Below, piece after piece: positions 51,061 to 61,197 of a stretch of DNA of 64,000 bases. The stretch comes from Arthrobacter bambusae. GTDB lineage: Bacteria; Actinomycetota; Actinomycetes; Actinomycetales; Micrococcaceae. The DNA lies in assembly GCF_022606295.1 (NCBI RefSeq), contig NZ_JAHHZS010000004.1:62001-126000 (forward strand). Direction: 5' to 3'. The stretch's first letter is position 1. Each line of letters starts with the position of its first letter. The notes beneath the pieces are model-generated. The model searched no databases, was not told the DNA's origin, and was given only the letters and a program-made list of their open reading frames with translations. Both the position numbers and the translations under genes were made by a program.

Positions 51061-52557
51061 TTAGGACTCCTCTGGTTCGGCGGTGCCTGCTTTGGCATCG
51101 ACGGCTGGTTCCGATGAAAGTTCGACGGCGGACTCGGGTTGGCCGGTCCACCATCCCAGGAGCTTGGACTCGGCCTCTTCCTGGGACAGCGGACCGTTTT
51201 CCATGCGCTCCTCCAAGAGGAACTTGTAGGCGCGGCCAACCACGGGTCCGGGCTTGAGTCCCAGCAAATCCATGATCTGCGCTCCGTCCAGGTCCGGCCG
51301 GATGGCATTGAGCGATTCCTGTTCGGCCAGGACTTCGATCCGTTGCTCAAGGTCATCGTAAGCAAAGGAGAGCCGCTCGGCCTTGCGCTGGTTACGCGTG
51401 GTGACGTCGGACCGGGTCAACCGGTGCAGGCGCTCCAGCAAGGGGCCGGCGTCTGCGACGTAGCGGCGGACGGCGGAATCGGTCCAGCCGGCGTCGCCGT
51501 AACCGTAGAAACGCATGTGAAGCTCCACGAGCCGCGCCACGGCCTTGATGGTGTCGTTGTCGAAGCGCAGGGCCTTCATGCGTTTTGCGGTCAGTTTGGA
51601 GCCCACCATGTCGTGGTGGCGGAAGCTCACCGCGCCGCCCGGTTCGAAACGGCGCGTCGCCGGCTTCCCGACGTCGTGCATGAGCGCGGCGAAGCGCAAC
51701 ACAAAGTCCGGACCCGGCACCGGGCCGTCCGGGCCCGTCTCAAGCGACGCAGCCTGCTCCAGGACCTGCAAGGAGTGCTGGTAGACGTCCTTGTGCCGGT
51801 GGTGCTCATCGGCTTCAAGGCGCAGCGCGGAGACCTCGGGGAGGACGAATTCGGCAAGTCCGGTTTCCACGAGGAGGTCGATGCCCGCACGCGGGTGCGC
51901 ACCGTTAATGAGCTTGACGAGTTCCTCGCGCACGCGTTCGGCGGAAATGATCTTGATCCGCTCGGCCATCCCGGACATGGCGAGGCGGACGTCGTCGTGC
52001 ACGGCAACGCCGAGCTGCGCGGCGAAACGGGCAGCACGCATCATGCGAAGGGGATCATCGGAGAATGACGCTTCGGGTGCTCCCGGGGTGGCGAGGACCG
52101 AGGCGTGGAGGTCGCGGACCCCGCCGAAAGGATCCACGAGTTCCAGCGACGGCAGCCGGAGCGCCATGGCGTTGATGGTGAAGTCGCGGCGCAGGAGGTC
52201 GTCCAGGAGCGACGAGCCAAAGGCCACCGCGGGCTTGCGGGAATCGGCGTCGTAAGCCTCGGCGCGGTAGGTCGTGATCTCGATCTGGAAGCCGGACTTC
52301 TTCATCCCGATCGTTCCAAAGGCGCGTCCGATTTCCCAGAAATTGTCGGCCCACCTCTTGATGATCGAGAGGGTCTGGTCCGGAGAGGCGTCAGTGGTGA
52401 AATCCAGGTCCGGCGAGACACGTCCGAGGAAGAGATCCCGCACCGGCCCGCCAACCAGCGACAGTTCGAATCCAGCGTCCACGAAACGCCGACCGAGGTC
52501 CAGGACCACTGGATCCATCTGGAAATTAACTGAAGAACTGTCCAATACTTGCGCCAT
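51061..52557 (-). CDS. cca: CCA tRNA nucleotidyltransferase
   Basis: The 498-residue enzyme adds CCA to tRNA 3' ends. It has the nucleotidyltransferase motifs LVGGPVRDLFLG and DLDFTTDA, RRDFTINAMA, the RNA-binding region DPLRMMRAARFAAQLG and an HD domain (HHRHKDVYQHSL and LMHDVGKPAT). The C-terminal about 20 residues are low complexity. This class with an HD domain is usual in actinobacteria, next to murJ. It is divergent from the NUDIX gene. Confidence 0.94.
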   Translation of the reverse strand: MAQVLDSSSVNFQMDPVVLDLGRRFVDAGFELSLVGGPVRDLFLGRVSPDLDFTTDASPDQTLSIIKRWADNFWEIGRAFGTIGMKKSGFQIEITTYRAEAYDADSRKPAVAFGSSLLDDLLRRDFTINAMALRLPSLELVDPFGGVRDLHASVLATPGAPEASFSDDPLRMMRAARFAAQLGVAVHDDVRLAMSGMAERIKIISAERVREELVKLINGAHPRAGIDLLVETGLAEFVLPEVSALRLEADEHHRHKDVYQHSLQVLEQAASLETGPDGPVPGPDFVLRFAALMHDVGKPATRRFEPGGAVSFRHHDMVGSKLTAKRMKALRFDNDTIKAVARLVELHMRFYGYGDAGWTDSAVRRYVADAGPLLERLHRLTRSDVTTRNQRKAERLSFAYDDLEQRIEVLAEQESLNAIRPDLDGAQIMDLLGLKPGPVVGRAYKFLLEERMENGPLSQEEAESKLLGWWTGQPESAVELSSEPAVDAKAGTAEPEES

Positions 52558-52712
52558 AGTTCCTTAAGCTTGTCAGATTTCACCGCGCCATCACACCGGA
52601 TCCTCGTCATTGCGCTGCGATTGGGTGGGAACAACACCGGGATCACGGTCTCACGCCATCCGCACGTCACCGTGAGTCCATGTCCCGGTCATCACCAACG
52701 GGCAAGAGTCGT

Positions 52713-52725
52713 TAGAGTGGACTTC
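52713..52725 (+). promoter_or_regulatory. Putative -10 element of the NUDIX gene
   Basis: TAGAGT at 52713-52718 lies 7 nt before the ATG, without a ribosome binding site. The spacing suggests a leaderless transcript. Confidence 0.4.
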
Positions 52726-53274
52726 ATGGCCAACCCGATCCCGAGTGCTCCTGGCAGGAGGACGAACGCACCATTGCCGTCGGCAATTGGTGCCCACGTC
52801 GCGCCCGCTCCGCACCCGGCCCAGGCCGCCCTTCCGACGGTGGAGGAAGTCTCTGCCGGCGGCGTCGTCGTAGACACGTCCGACGGCGAACTAAGGGTTG
52901 CGATCATCGCCCGCCTTAATAGGGGTGGCCGGCTCGAGTGGTGCCTGCCGAAAGGGCATCCGGAGGGCAAGGAAAACAACGAGGAAGCAGCCGTCCGCGA
53001 GATCGCTGAAGAAACCGGAATCGAGGGCGACGTCCTCGCTCCGCTCGGCAGCATCGACTATTGGTTCACCGTGAGCGGGCACCGCGTCCACAAAACCGTG
53101 CACCATTTCCTCCTGCGCGCCACGGGCGGGGAGCTGACCATCGAGAACGATCCCGACCAAGAGGCCATCGATGCCGCGTGGGTTCCCCTCCAGGAATTGG
53201 CCCGCAAATTGTCCTTTCCCAATGAGCGGCGCATCGCCGATCTCGCCCGGGAAGTCCTGCCCGAACACCTCTAA
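52726..53274 (+). CDS. NUDIX hydrolase
   Basis: The 182-residue protein has the NUDIX box GHPEGKENNEEAAVREIAEE followed by TGIEG, after an N-terminal Pro/Ala-rich extension of about 40 residues. It hydrolyses a nucleoside diphosphate linked to another group. The gene lies between cca and murJ, its standard place in these bacteria. The ATG at 52726 follows a -10-like element; the upstream frame is not supported. Confidence 0.92.
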   Translation: MANPIPSAPGRRTNAPLPSAIGAHVAPAPHPAQAALPTVEEVSAGGVVVDTSDGELRVAIIARLNRGGRLEWCLPKGHPEGKENNEEAAVREIAEETGIEGDVLAPLGSIDYWFTVSGHRVHKTVHHFLLRATGGELTIENDPDQEAIDAAWVPLQELARKLSFPNERRIADLAREVLPEHL

Positions 53275-53339
53275 CGCGGGCCTTTCCTTCCGGCGGACGC
53301 CGGTTTGACGCAACAGGCAGCCCGGCTCATGGGACGATA

Positions 53340-55415
53340 ATGACAATGTCTGCCGCCAAAACAACCCAGTCACCCCAGTCCGGAGAAACCCGTTCCAGCG
53401 CCGTCATGGCCGCAGGGACGCTTGTTTCACGGTTCCTCGGCTTCGCCAAAACCTGGATGCTTGGCGCCGCACTGGGCCTGGGATCGACGGTCAACGACAC
53501 CTTCATCAATGCCAACAACCTGCCGAACCTGATCTTCCTCCTGGTGGCCGGTGGCGTATTCAACGCTGTGCTGGTCCCGCAGATCATCAAAGCCAGCAAG
53601 GGTCCGGACCGCGGCGCGGACTACATCAGCCGGCTCCTGACCCTCGCTGTGCTGGTTCTCTTGACGCTGACCACCCTGGTCACCCTGGCCGCGCCGATGG
53701 TCATCGACCTCACCACCCAGGGCTATTCACCCCAGCAGAAATCGCTGGCCGTAACCTTCGCGTTCTATTGCCTGCCGCAGATCTTCTTCTACGGTCTGTA
53801 TGCGCTGCTGACCCAGGTCCTCAACGCCAACGGTGCCTTCGGCCCCGCGATGTGGGCTCCCATTTTGAACAACGTGGTGGCCATCGCCGGACTGGGCATG
53901 TTCATCTGGATCCTCGGCGCCAACAACACCAACCCCCACACCTTGGACAATTGGGGGCCAGTCCAGACGTTCCTGATCGCCGGCCTCTCCACTGTCGGCG
54001 TGCTCGCTCAGACCGCCATACTCCTTGTCCCGGTGATCCGCCTGCGGCTCGGGCTCCGGCCCCGCTTCGGCTGGAGGGGCGTCGGACTGGGCCAGGCAGC
54101 GAAACTGAGCGTGTGGACGCTCCTGACCGCCGCCGTCGGGCAGCTCGCGTTCCTTTACGTCATGAGGATCGCCACGATTCCCGGCTCCGAGCGGCTTCGG
54201 CTGGAGCATGCGCAAGACCCGGCGGCCGCCACTCTCCCGGGTAACGCGGTCCTGGAAGTCGCCAGCCAGCTCTACCTGCTCCCGCACTCGATCATTGCGT
54301 TGTCGCTCGCCACTGTGCTGTTCAACCGGATGGCCCATGCCTCCCAGGCGGGCAACAAAGCCGAACTGCGCGAAGCCCTGTCGCACGGGCTGCGGACCAT
54401 GGCCGTCGCCACTGTCTTCGGGGCACTGGCCCTGTTCGCCCTCGCCGGACCGCTGGGCATGTTCTTCTCCGGCGGGAAACCCCAGGACGGCGTCATGCTC
54501 GCCCAGACGCTGACGATCCTCGCGCTGAGCACCCCGTTCATGAGCGCCAACTTCATGATGTCGCGTGTCTTCTACGCCAATGAAGACGCCCGGACCCCTT
54601 TCTACATCCAGCTCATCCTTGCGCTGGTCAACGTTGTGGGCGCGTTCATCATCCAGTTCCTGCCGGTCGGGCGGATCATCTTCGCGATCGCCGTCCTGTA
54701 TACCCTCGGAAACATCCTTTCCGTGGTGATCAGCGTCTGGTTCCTGCGACGACTTCTCGGCCACGTGGACGGTCCGCGCATCGCAAACTCGTACATCCGC
54801 ATGGGCTACGCCGCGTTGGGCTCGGCGATCGCCGGCGCCGTGGCACTGTGGCTCCTGGGCAGCTATCACGCCGACGGCTTCGCCTGGAGCAGCCGGCCTG
54901 CCGCATTGGTGACGGTGGTCGTCGTCGGGCCCGTCATGCTGCTTGCATACCTTTTCCTGCTGCGCGTCTTCCACGTCAGTGAGCTCCGCGATTTGCTCCG
55001 TCCGGTGCTTGGCCGGCTCGGCCGGGGCGTTCCGGTTGCGAAAGCACCGTCCGCGGGTGGAGAGCAGACCCCGACGGCGGCCCGCGCCACGGTTTCCGAC
55101 GACACCGGACTCATTCCGCGCATCTCGGGGGAGTTCGACGCAGCATCCTTCCGCGCCGGTCCGGCCGTGCAGACCATGCCTTCGAAGGACGGGTGGGATG
55201 ACAACCGCGATGCCGATGGAGCCATTGCGGAGGGCAAGGACAAGGTGGATGCCTGGTCCGACGTCGAGAAGTCATACCTGCCCGATGAAGACCTCCCCAG
55301 CACCGCGCAACGGGGCGCAGGCCGCCCAGGGATCCCGTTGCCCGGTCGCCGCACCTATCAGGGAACACTGGGAAACAACCCCTATTTCCGCGGTGGATCA
55401 CGCCGCAAAAGGTGA
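53340..55415 (+). CDS. murJ: Lipid II flippase MurJ
   Basis: The 691-residue protein has fourteen membrane helices with the MviN/MurJ start SSAVMAAGTLVSRFLGFAKT and NDTFINANNLPNLIFLLVAGG. It flips lipid II across the membrane for cell-wall synthesis. A cytoplasmic, charged tail of about 150 residues follows the helices. Two ATGs (53340 and 53346) are close; a GATAAT -10-like sequence overlaps the first, so the second may be used in a leaderless message. A MurJ-associated protein gene follows. Confidence 0.95.
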   Translation: MTMSAAKTTQSPQSGETRSSAVMAAGTLVSRFLGFAKTWMLGAALGLGSTVNDTFINANNLPNLIFLLVAGGVFNAVLVPQIIKASKGPDRGADYISRLLTLAVLVLLTLTTLVTLAAPMVIDLTTQGYSPQQKSLAVTFAFYCLPQIFFYGLYALLTQVLNANGAFGPAMWAPILNNVVAIAGLGMFIWILGANNTNPHTLDNWGPVQTFLIAGLSTVGVLAQTAILLVPVIRLRLGLRPRFGWRGVGLGQAAKLSVWTLLTAAVGQLAFLYVMRIATIPGSERLRLEHAQDPAAATLPGNAVLEVASQLYLLPHSIIALSLATVLFNRMAHASQAGNKAELREALSHGLRTMAVATVFGALALFALAGPLGMFFSGGKPQDGVMLAQTLTILALSTPFMSANFMMSRVFYANEDARTPFYIQLILALVNVVGAFIIQFLPVGRIIFAIAVLYTLGNILSVVISVWFLRRLLGHVDGPRIANSYIRMGYAALGSAIAGAVALWLLGSYHADGFAWSSRPAALVTVVVVGPVMLLAYLFLLRVFHVSELRDLLRPVLGRLGRGVPVAKAPSAGGEQTPTAARATVSDDTGLIPRISGEFDAASFRAGPAVQTMPSKDGWDDNRDADGAIAEGKDKVDAWSDVEKSYLPDEDLPSTAQRGAGRPGIPLPGRRTYQGTLGNNPYFRGGSRRKR

Positions 55416-55558
55416 CGGATCCGCGCAAACCGGGAGCCGGAACGGCCCAATCAGCTAGGATCAGAAACTAATACAGGTAGTTGCAGACCACGGGTCACCC
55501 GGCTGGCCGGATCCCGTATTCAGGACCCGCAGCTTCCGGACAGTCTTAGGAGGAACCC

Positions 55559-57202
55559 GTGTCCCACCCGATCGATGTCGGATCAGTGCTTGGCGGCCGC
55601 TACAAAGTCACAGCCACCGTGTTGACTTCGCACGACCAGGATCTGGTGCTCGACGGCATGGACCAGGTCCTCAACAGGCCTGTCAGCATCCTCGTGGCTG
55701 GCCCCGGAAACGCCGATCAGGTTGCCAAGAGCGCCCGCGAGGTCGCCACCGGCGAACGGCCCGGACATGTCCAGATCCTCGACCTCGGGGTCAGCGACAG
55801 CACCACGTACCTCATTACGAACCACAGCAGCGCGCCCGACCTGCTGGACCTGGTGGTGGCCACCAACCCTCCTTACGTCGAACCGTTCTTCACGGACACG
55901 CTTGGCAGCGAGATCTTCGGCCAGGCCCGTTCCCACGAACCCGAGACCTACGACGGACTCTACGACGACGACGAGCACGACGCCGAGTACATCAGTTACG
56001 ACGAGGTCGAGCCCCATCCCGCTGGCGAATCGCTGCCGGCTGCCGCTGACCCGCACCGCCCGGTGGTTCCTCCCATGCCCGCTGGCCGGCCGGCGTCGGC
56101 CTCCGGGGGCTTTGGTTCCCGCATCGCTGCTGCGGCAGCGGGGGCAGGGGCTGCTGCCGCAGCGGCCGCGGCCGCCGTAAACGGCAGCGGCAAGTCAAAC
56201 AGCGACGACGGCCAAGCCGCGCCTTCGGGGAGGCCCGCGTCCACTTCGACCGCCGAGGCGAGCCGGACCGCTCCCCAGCAAATCCAAGCGGCGCCCGCCA
56301 CCCAGGCTGTTCCAGCATCCACTCCTCAGGCGCCTACTTCTGCAACCCCGGCCCAGGAATCCAAAGTCTCTCTCTGGTCCGAGGACGACTATGGCTTCGT
56401 TAACGACGACGGCGGAGCGCGCGGCACGGGCGCTTCCCGCGATGCGGCCGCGGCTGCCGCCGGATACAGCCGGGGAGCCTCGAGCTTCCCGTCGAACGCG
56501 CGCGAGCAAGCAGGGCCCCTCGACGAGGACGAATATTACGACGAGGAGCCGGTTCGCGAGCCCCGTTCCTTCCGTTGGCTCGTAGGCGGGGTCCTTGCCG
56601 CCGTGTTGATCGTAGGTTTGATCCTTGCTGTCACCAATCTCGGCAACCTCATCCCCGGCGGGGCTCCCGCGGCCAAGCAGTCCTCTTCGGCGTCTCAAAC
56701 CGTAACTGGACAGCCGAGCAGCACAGGTACCGCCTCGGCGCCGCCGGTCGCAGCGCCGCCGGTCATCGATGGAGTCACCCGTATGGGCGATTTCGATTTC
56801 GCAGCAACTTACGACAAGGACCTGGTCAAGGCATACGACGGCAATGCCGCCAGTTACTGGTCGGACATGGAATTCGCCACGGCGGACTGGGGTGGACTCG
56901 CACCCGATGGAGTGTCGCTGCTGGTCAAGCTCAAGACACCCTCGCAGGTGACGTCCGTCACTTTGAGCCAGTTGGGCGCATCCGGTGGAAACATCAGCGT
57001 TTACACCAATGATCGTCCGGCCTTGGACGGTGCCAAGCTGGTGGGCACCAACAGCTTCACCTCACCGGAGCTCACCATGCCGCTCAGTGCCCCTGTAACG
57101 GCCCAATACGTGATTATCTCCATCAAGGCCCTGCCCAAACTGACCGCCCCCAAGACGCGCTACGGCTACGGCCTGCGCCTTGCGGAGATCAAGGTCCAGT
57201 AG
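55559..57202 (+). CDS. MurJ-associated membrane protein with pseudokinase-like N-terminus
   Basis: The 547-residue protein has a cytoplasmic N-terminus like the first lobe of a Ser/Thr kinase (GSVLGGRYKVTATV, later VLNRPVSILVAGPG) without visible catalytic motifs. A long acidic then Ala/Pro/Ser-rich linker (about 115-330), one membrane helix (about 340-362) and an outer discoidin-like domain (about 400-545) follow. In mycobacteria a similar pseudokinase and outer domain are fused to MviN itself, where the phosphorylated pseudokinase binds FhaA. Here it is a separate gene just after murJ. GTG start with AGGAGG. Confidence 0.75.
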   Translation: MSHPIDVGSVLGGRYKVTATVLTSHDQDLVLDGMDQVLNRPVSILVAGPGNADQVAKSAREVATGERPGHVQILDLGVSDSTTYLITNHSSAPDLLDLVVATNPPYVEPFFTDTLGSEIFGQARSHEPETYDGLYDDDEHDAEYISYDEVEPHPAGESLPAAADPHRPVVPPMPAGRPASASGGFGSRIAAAAAGAGAAAAAAAAAVNGSGKSNSDDGQAAPSGRPASTSTAEASRTAPQQIQAAPATQAVPASTPQAPTSATPAQESKVSLWSEDDYGFVNDDGGARGTGASRDAAAAAAGYSRGASSFPSNAREQAGPLDEDEYYDEEPVREPRSFRWLVGGVLAAVLIVGLILAVTNLGNLIPGGAPAAKQSSSASQTVTGQPSSTGTASAPPVAAPPVIDGVTRMGDFDFAATYDKDLVKAYDGNAASYWSDMEFATADWGGLAPDGVSLLVKLKTPSQVTSVTLSQLGASGGNISVYTNDRPALDGAKLVGTNSFTSPELTMPLSAPVTAQYVIISIKALPKLTAPKTRYGYGLRLAEIKVQ

Positions 57203-57282
57203 CCGACGCTTCTCGCTTCCATGCCCTGCACTGCCAGAAGGTACCCTGAATGGTGGTGGATATTAGGGTCCCCGGAAACATC

Positions 57283-57308
57283 GGAATATTCCGCGCCGCC
57301 ATAGGGTT
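57283..57308 (+). promoter_or_regulatory. SigR/SigH-type promoter of trxB-trxA
   Basis: GGAAT (57283-57287), then exactly 18 bp, then GTT (57306-57308). This matches the disulfide-stress sigma factor consensus (GGAAT-N18-GTT) known from Streptomyces SigR and mycobacterial SigH, whose classic target is trxBA. It lies about 60 bp before the trxB start. Confidence 0.65.
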
Positions 57309-57368
57309 GTGCCATGTGGCCGGCCGCAAGGAACCGGTGCATCGATTAAGGAAGAGGTTCACCCAACA

Positions 57369-58325
57369 GTGAGCAACGCAGAAAACACCGCGTCCATCGT
57401 ACGTGATGTCATTATCGTAGGCTCCGGGCCTGCCGGTTACACGGCGGCCGTCTACACGGCACGGGCCAACATGAACCCGCTTCTCATCGCCGGTTCCGTG
57501 ACGGCCGGTGGCGAACTGATGAACACGACAGACGTCGAGAACTACCCCGGCTTCCCCGAAGGCGTCATGGGACCCGATCTCATGGAGAACTTCGAAAAGC
57601 AGGCGGCACGCTTTGGGACGGAGATTCAGTTTGAGGATGTCACCGAACTGGACCTCGACGGCGACATCAAGTCCGTGACTATCGGCACGGGGGAGAAGTT
57701 CATGGCACGCGCCATCATTCTGTCCACGGGTTCCGCATACCGTGAGCTCGGCCTCGAGAATGAAAAACGCCTTTCCGGCCACGGGGTGAGCTGGTGTGCA
57801 ACCTGTGACGGTTTCTTCTTCAAAGACCAGGACATCGCAGTGATCGGCGGTGGCGACTCTGCCATGGAGGAAGCCCTCTTCCTCACCAAGTTCGCCAAGT
57901 CGGTCACCGTGGTACATCGCCGCGACACCCTCAAGGCTTCCAAGATCATGGGTGACCGCGCCCAGGCCCACGAAAAGATCAACTTCGTGTGGAATACCGC
58001 CGTCGAGGACGTCATCGGCGGGGACAAGGTCACTGGCCTGAAGCTGAAGAACCTCGTCGACGGCACCGAGTCGGAGCTCGCCGTCACTGGAGTTTTCGTG
58101 GCCATTGGCAACGATCCCCGCACCGAACTCGTCAAGGGAAAACTGGAGCTCGCTCCTGAAGGCACCATCGCCGTCGACGGCCGCAGCTCCAAGACCAGCA
58201 TCAAGGGCGTCTTCGCCGCCGGCGATGTCGTGGACCCGACCTACCGCCAGGCCATCACGGCAGCCGGATCCGGTTGTGTCGCTGCCTTGGACGTCGAGCA
58301 CTATCTTGCAGACCTGCACGCCTAA
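57369..58325 (+). CDS. trxB: Thioredoxin-disulfide reductase
   Basis: The 318-residue flavoprotein passes electrons from NADPH to thioredoxin. It has the FAD motif IIVGSGPAGYTAAVYTAR, redox pair WCATCDG (C143 and C146), NADPH motif IGGGDSAMEEALF and C-terminal AAGDVVDPTYRQ. The start is the GTG at 57369 with an AAGGAAGAGG stretch upstream. trxA follows 36 nt later. A SigR-type promoter lies upstream. Confidence 0.96.
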   Translation: MSNAENTASIVRDVIIVGSGPAGYTAAVYTARANMNPLLIAGSVTAGGELMNTTDVENYPGFPEGVMGPDLMENFEKQAARFGTEIQFEDVTELDLDGDIKSVTIGTGEKFMARAIILSTGSAYRELGLENEKRLSGHGVSWCATCDGFFFKDQDIAVIGGGDSAMEEALFLTKFAKSVTVVHRRDTLKASKIMGDRAQAHEKINFVWNTAVEDVIGGDKVTGLKLKNLVDGTESELAVTGVFVAIGNDPRTELVKGKLELAPEGTIAVDGRSSKTSIKGVFAAGDVVDPTYRQAITAAGSGCVAALDVEHYLADLHA

Positions 58326-58361
58326 CCGGCACAGCAGCCATCCATTCGAAGGGAAAGAATT

Positions 58362-58688
58362 ATGAGCAACGCGAAAAACGTTACCGACGCCAGTTTCAGC
58401 ACCGACGTCCTGGCCGCTGAAAAGCCGGTCATTGTGGACTTCTGGGCAGAGTGGTGCGGCCCGTGCCGTAAGTTGGGTCCAATCCTCGATGAGATCTCGG
58501 TTGAATACGGAGACAAGGTCGATGTCGTCAAGCTGAATGTCGACGACAACCCCGCCATAGCCGCCGAGTACGGCATCACGTCCATCCCAGCCGTTTACCT
58601 CTTCAGCGGGGGAGAAGTGAAGAGCACAGTTATCGGTGCAAAGCCGAAGCAGTTCTTCGAAAAGGAATTTGAATCCGTCCTGTCCTAG
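58362..58688 (+). CDS. trxA: Thioredoxin
   Basis: The 108-residue protein has the active site FWAEWCGPCRK (C32 and C35), the cis-proline segment ITSIPAVYLF and normal family length. It reduces protein disulfides in the cytoplasm and is recharged by TrxB. Last gene of the window with clear support; a strong terminator follows 37 bp after its stop. Confidence 0.97.
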   Translation: MSNAKNVTDASFSTDVLAAEKPVIVDFWAEWCGPCRKLGPILDEISVEYGDKVDVVKLNVDDNPAIAAEYGITSIPAVYLFSGGEVKSTVIGAKPKQFFEKEFESVLS

Positions 58689-58725
58689 GACATGCGGCGC
58701 GCCTGTAAGGCCTGCTTCCCGATTG

Positions 58726-58765
58726 AGCCGGTGGTTTCGCTGTTGAGCGAGACCGCCGGCTTTTT
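58726..58765 (+). terminator. Intrinsic terminator after trxA
   Basis: A 16-bp stem with few mismatches (AGCCGG...TCGCT and AGCGA...CCGGCT) closes a 4-nt loop and is followed by TTTTT. Strong terminator for the trxB-trxA transcript. Confidence 0.9.
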
Positions 58766-59118
58766 CATGTCTTTGGGTACACGCTATTGAGTTCGAGACC
58801 CGAGCCTCGTGGTTTCGGCTGGTGATATTGAGAGGCGCAGTGAACGCCCGCTGCCAGTCTCGGTTTTTATTCCTATTTCTGAACCTTTTTCACTTTCAAA
58901 AGGGGCAGTTCTTCGCTGGAACGGCCCAGACGGCCACTGAAACTTCGGCCCCCGGAGACGGGCCGGAGTGGGTGAACTAATTCCGCCTTCGAATGCTGGA
59001 ATGTTTACTAAGCAATAGTTGCGCCCGACTGACTCATGCATCGCCGCGGACGCAGGGAGATTCCATTCAGGCTGCCGAGTCACTACGTTCGATACGAAGG
59101 GCAAGTATGTGATCCGGT

Positions 59119-59134
59119 CGTTTCACGTGAAACC
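59119..59134. promoter_or_regulatory. parS site 1
   Basis: cGTTTCACGTGAAACc: perfect 14-bp core of the ParB-binding site, with the outer pair C/C. Confidence 0.85.
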
Positions 59135-59213
59135 GTGCTACCCGTGCGTTGGAGCCCACGATCCCTCGCTATTGAATTCGAAACAGGTCGAACCATACGT
59201 TCAACACATGCAC

Positions 59214-59229
59214 TGTTTCACGTGAAACA
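59214..59229. promoter_or_regulatory. parS site 2 (perfect)
   Basis: TGTTTCACGTGAAACA, an exact match to the 16-bp parS consensus. Confidence 0.92.
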
Positions 59230-59329
59230 CGGCTCGTTGATGAGGGAGTAAAAGTGCTTTGGGTGCCGGGTTCATTGCTGGATGACCTGAGCCTCGCGCA
59301 GGCAGATCGCGGGACAGTGGCGATTGGAC

Positions 59330-59345
59330 GGTTTCACGTGAAACC
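59330..59345. promoter_or_regulatory. parS site 3
   Basis: gGTTTCACGTGAAACc: perfect 14-bp core with G/C outer bases. Confidence 0.87.
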
Positions 59346-59557
59346 GCGCTGGTACTACTGGGTGCGGGGGTTACGGCTTGCCGCCGAGCCGGGGCGTCGT
59401 CCCTTATTCATTGCGGCTTTCCAGGTCGATCAACCCCCGTCAAGAACCACGCCGCGGCTTGTTCGGTGCTAGGCCATGACCGGCGCACCGGGGGTCGCCG
59501 CAAACCACCCTCCTTGGCACGGGATGAACGTCCTATTGAAAATCCCCATATCAGCGA

Positions 59558-59573
59558 TGTTTCACGTGAAACA
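59558..59573. promoter_or_regulatory. parS site 4 (perfect)
   Basis: TGTTTCACGTGAAACA, an exact match to the 16-bp consensus. Confidence 0.92.
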
Positions 59574-60087
59574 CCGCGGTGTCCCGAGAGCCGGCCGGGC
59601 ACTTCTTCAGGCCTGCGATCAATACGGACACTTCCGTCGGCACGTGACAGACAGGCGCGTCAAGTGGCTACCAGCAACTCTCGCAAGGCGTAAAGCTATC
59701 CGGACACCGGACAAACGAGTGCCTGGCGACGTCGGCCGGCAGAAGGCCCGACCGTTAGTACTAATAGGTCCGTAAACAATTAATTCAGGTTGCTTCGTCC
59801 CTTGGGACGCGGCCCACCCCGTCCATTGCTCCGTCCGTCATCACGAGTAGCCTTCGATCCCAGTAACCCTTGGACATGCATCGAGGCTGAGGAGGCCGCT
59901 TGTTGGCCGTCAATCGGGGGAGGAGTTCGCCATTGCCCTGCGCCACAATACAGTTCCTTGGAATGGCCCCTTGGCACCGTGAGGCTTGGGAGCAGGCGCC
60001 GTGTGGACGCCTTCATCCTCACGGCGTGAGAAGGTCGACGGACTATGGGTGCCGGGTTGTGGGTGGCTCTATCGACAGCCCCCTATT

Positions 60088-60113
60088 GATCCGTAACGCC
60101 GATCCGTAACGGC
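60088..60113 (+). repeat. 13-bp tandem repeat
   Basis: GATCCGTAACGCC is followed directly by GATCCGTAACGGC. Two near-identical copies; no known role. Confidence 0.6.
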
Positions 60114-61197
60114 GTAGACGTGAACGTGGCTGAATGAGCCGAAGTGTGCGGCATCAGACCCTCTCAGACGGCAGGACCTGAGGCCAGCGGCTGCACAGTC
60201 AGGACAAAGGTGTCGCAGCCACACACTACATGTCAGGCCCTAGGACGGCCAGGCCTTCTTCGCTCGCCGGCGCACGTGGTCCCAGAGCGGGCCGTTAGGC
60301 AATCACGTGGTCCGTTCGAGGGATTCAGACTGATTGTGGGAGTACCCATCCAGGATCCCTGCCGACACGGTGAAGTACCTTGGGCGGGCTGTCTTGCAGT
60401 CAGACTCGACTCAGCCGACTACGCTATCTTGAACCCGCCACCCACAGCTTTGGGCATTGGTTCCCCGTACACAAACTCGCCTGAGCCGCGCCGGGGTGGC
60501 CCTGACGTCTTCCTGCACCCGAGGATCGTGGACGTATGGCAATGGGGGAGACAGAGTCTCAAACGAGCAACTAGAGCTACGTCCACGGAAATTGCCTCCC
60601 AGCACGAGAGCCTGGGTTCAAGCCCGCCTCAGCGGGACAAGAAGTCCGGCAAGGCGGAGCGCCGCCAAATGATCAGCCTGGAGGCAGCAATTTCCCTGGG
60701 CATCCCTCACACAAGCCCCTTCCTGCAACGAGGCGAGAAGCGCTAACAATTGAACCCCAAGGCAGGTCAACTCGACCGGCCAAGGTGGGGTTGGTTGCTT
60801 TTGGCGAGGTTGTCCGGGGTAGACGGGGCGATCTGGAGCGCCTGCTCAATCCAAGAGAACGGAGGAGGTCCCTCTAACCGGGAGCAATGATTGGCCCGAC
60901 TACCCTCATGAACGAAGCTGAACTACGAGAAGCGACATGCCTACACGGCCGCCCGGTCCGGGATTTAGAAACCAAGGCTGGCCGCAATCTAGTGGCTCAA
61001 CCGCGTTTCCGCGTGACTGAACCGCGCCCGATTAGGTAACCCGCGGGCCAATAGATGCCAGCAGTGCTTCTCCGAATGTCAGCAGGCGCTCCCGCTGCAG
61101 TCACGCTCCTGGAGTCCTCCGGTCTCGGTCGTTGCCACCGGCCCTTGCCCACCGACAGTGGAAGGTGTCGGGTGATCGGCAGCCTTCGATTCGGTCG

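Noticed and set aside
58784-59104. A 106-codon minus-strand frame right after the trxA terminator
   Set aside because: No known family, no ribosome binding site and a composition like noncoding DNA.
59254-59472. A 72-codon frame with GGGAG before its GTG start, containing parS site 3
   Set aside because: The ribosome binding site is fair, but the protein has no recognisable family and is built across a parS site. Not enough to call a gene.
60144-60746. A 200-codon frame in the gene-poor region
   Set aside because: No family resemblance, no ribosome binding site, irregular residue composition with low-complexity arginine/proline/serine typical of chance frames in GC-rich DNA.
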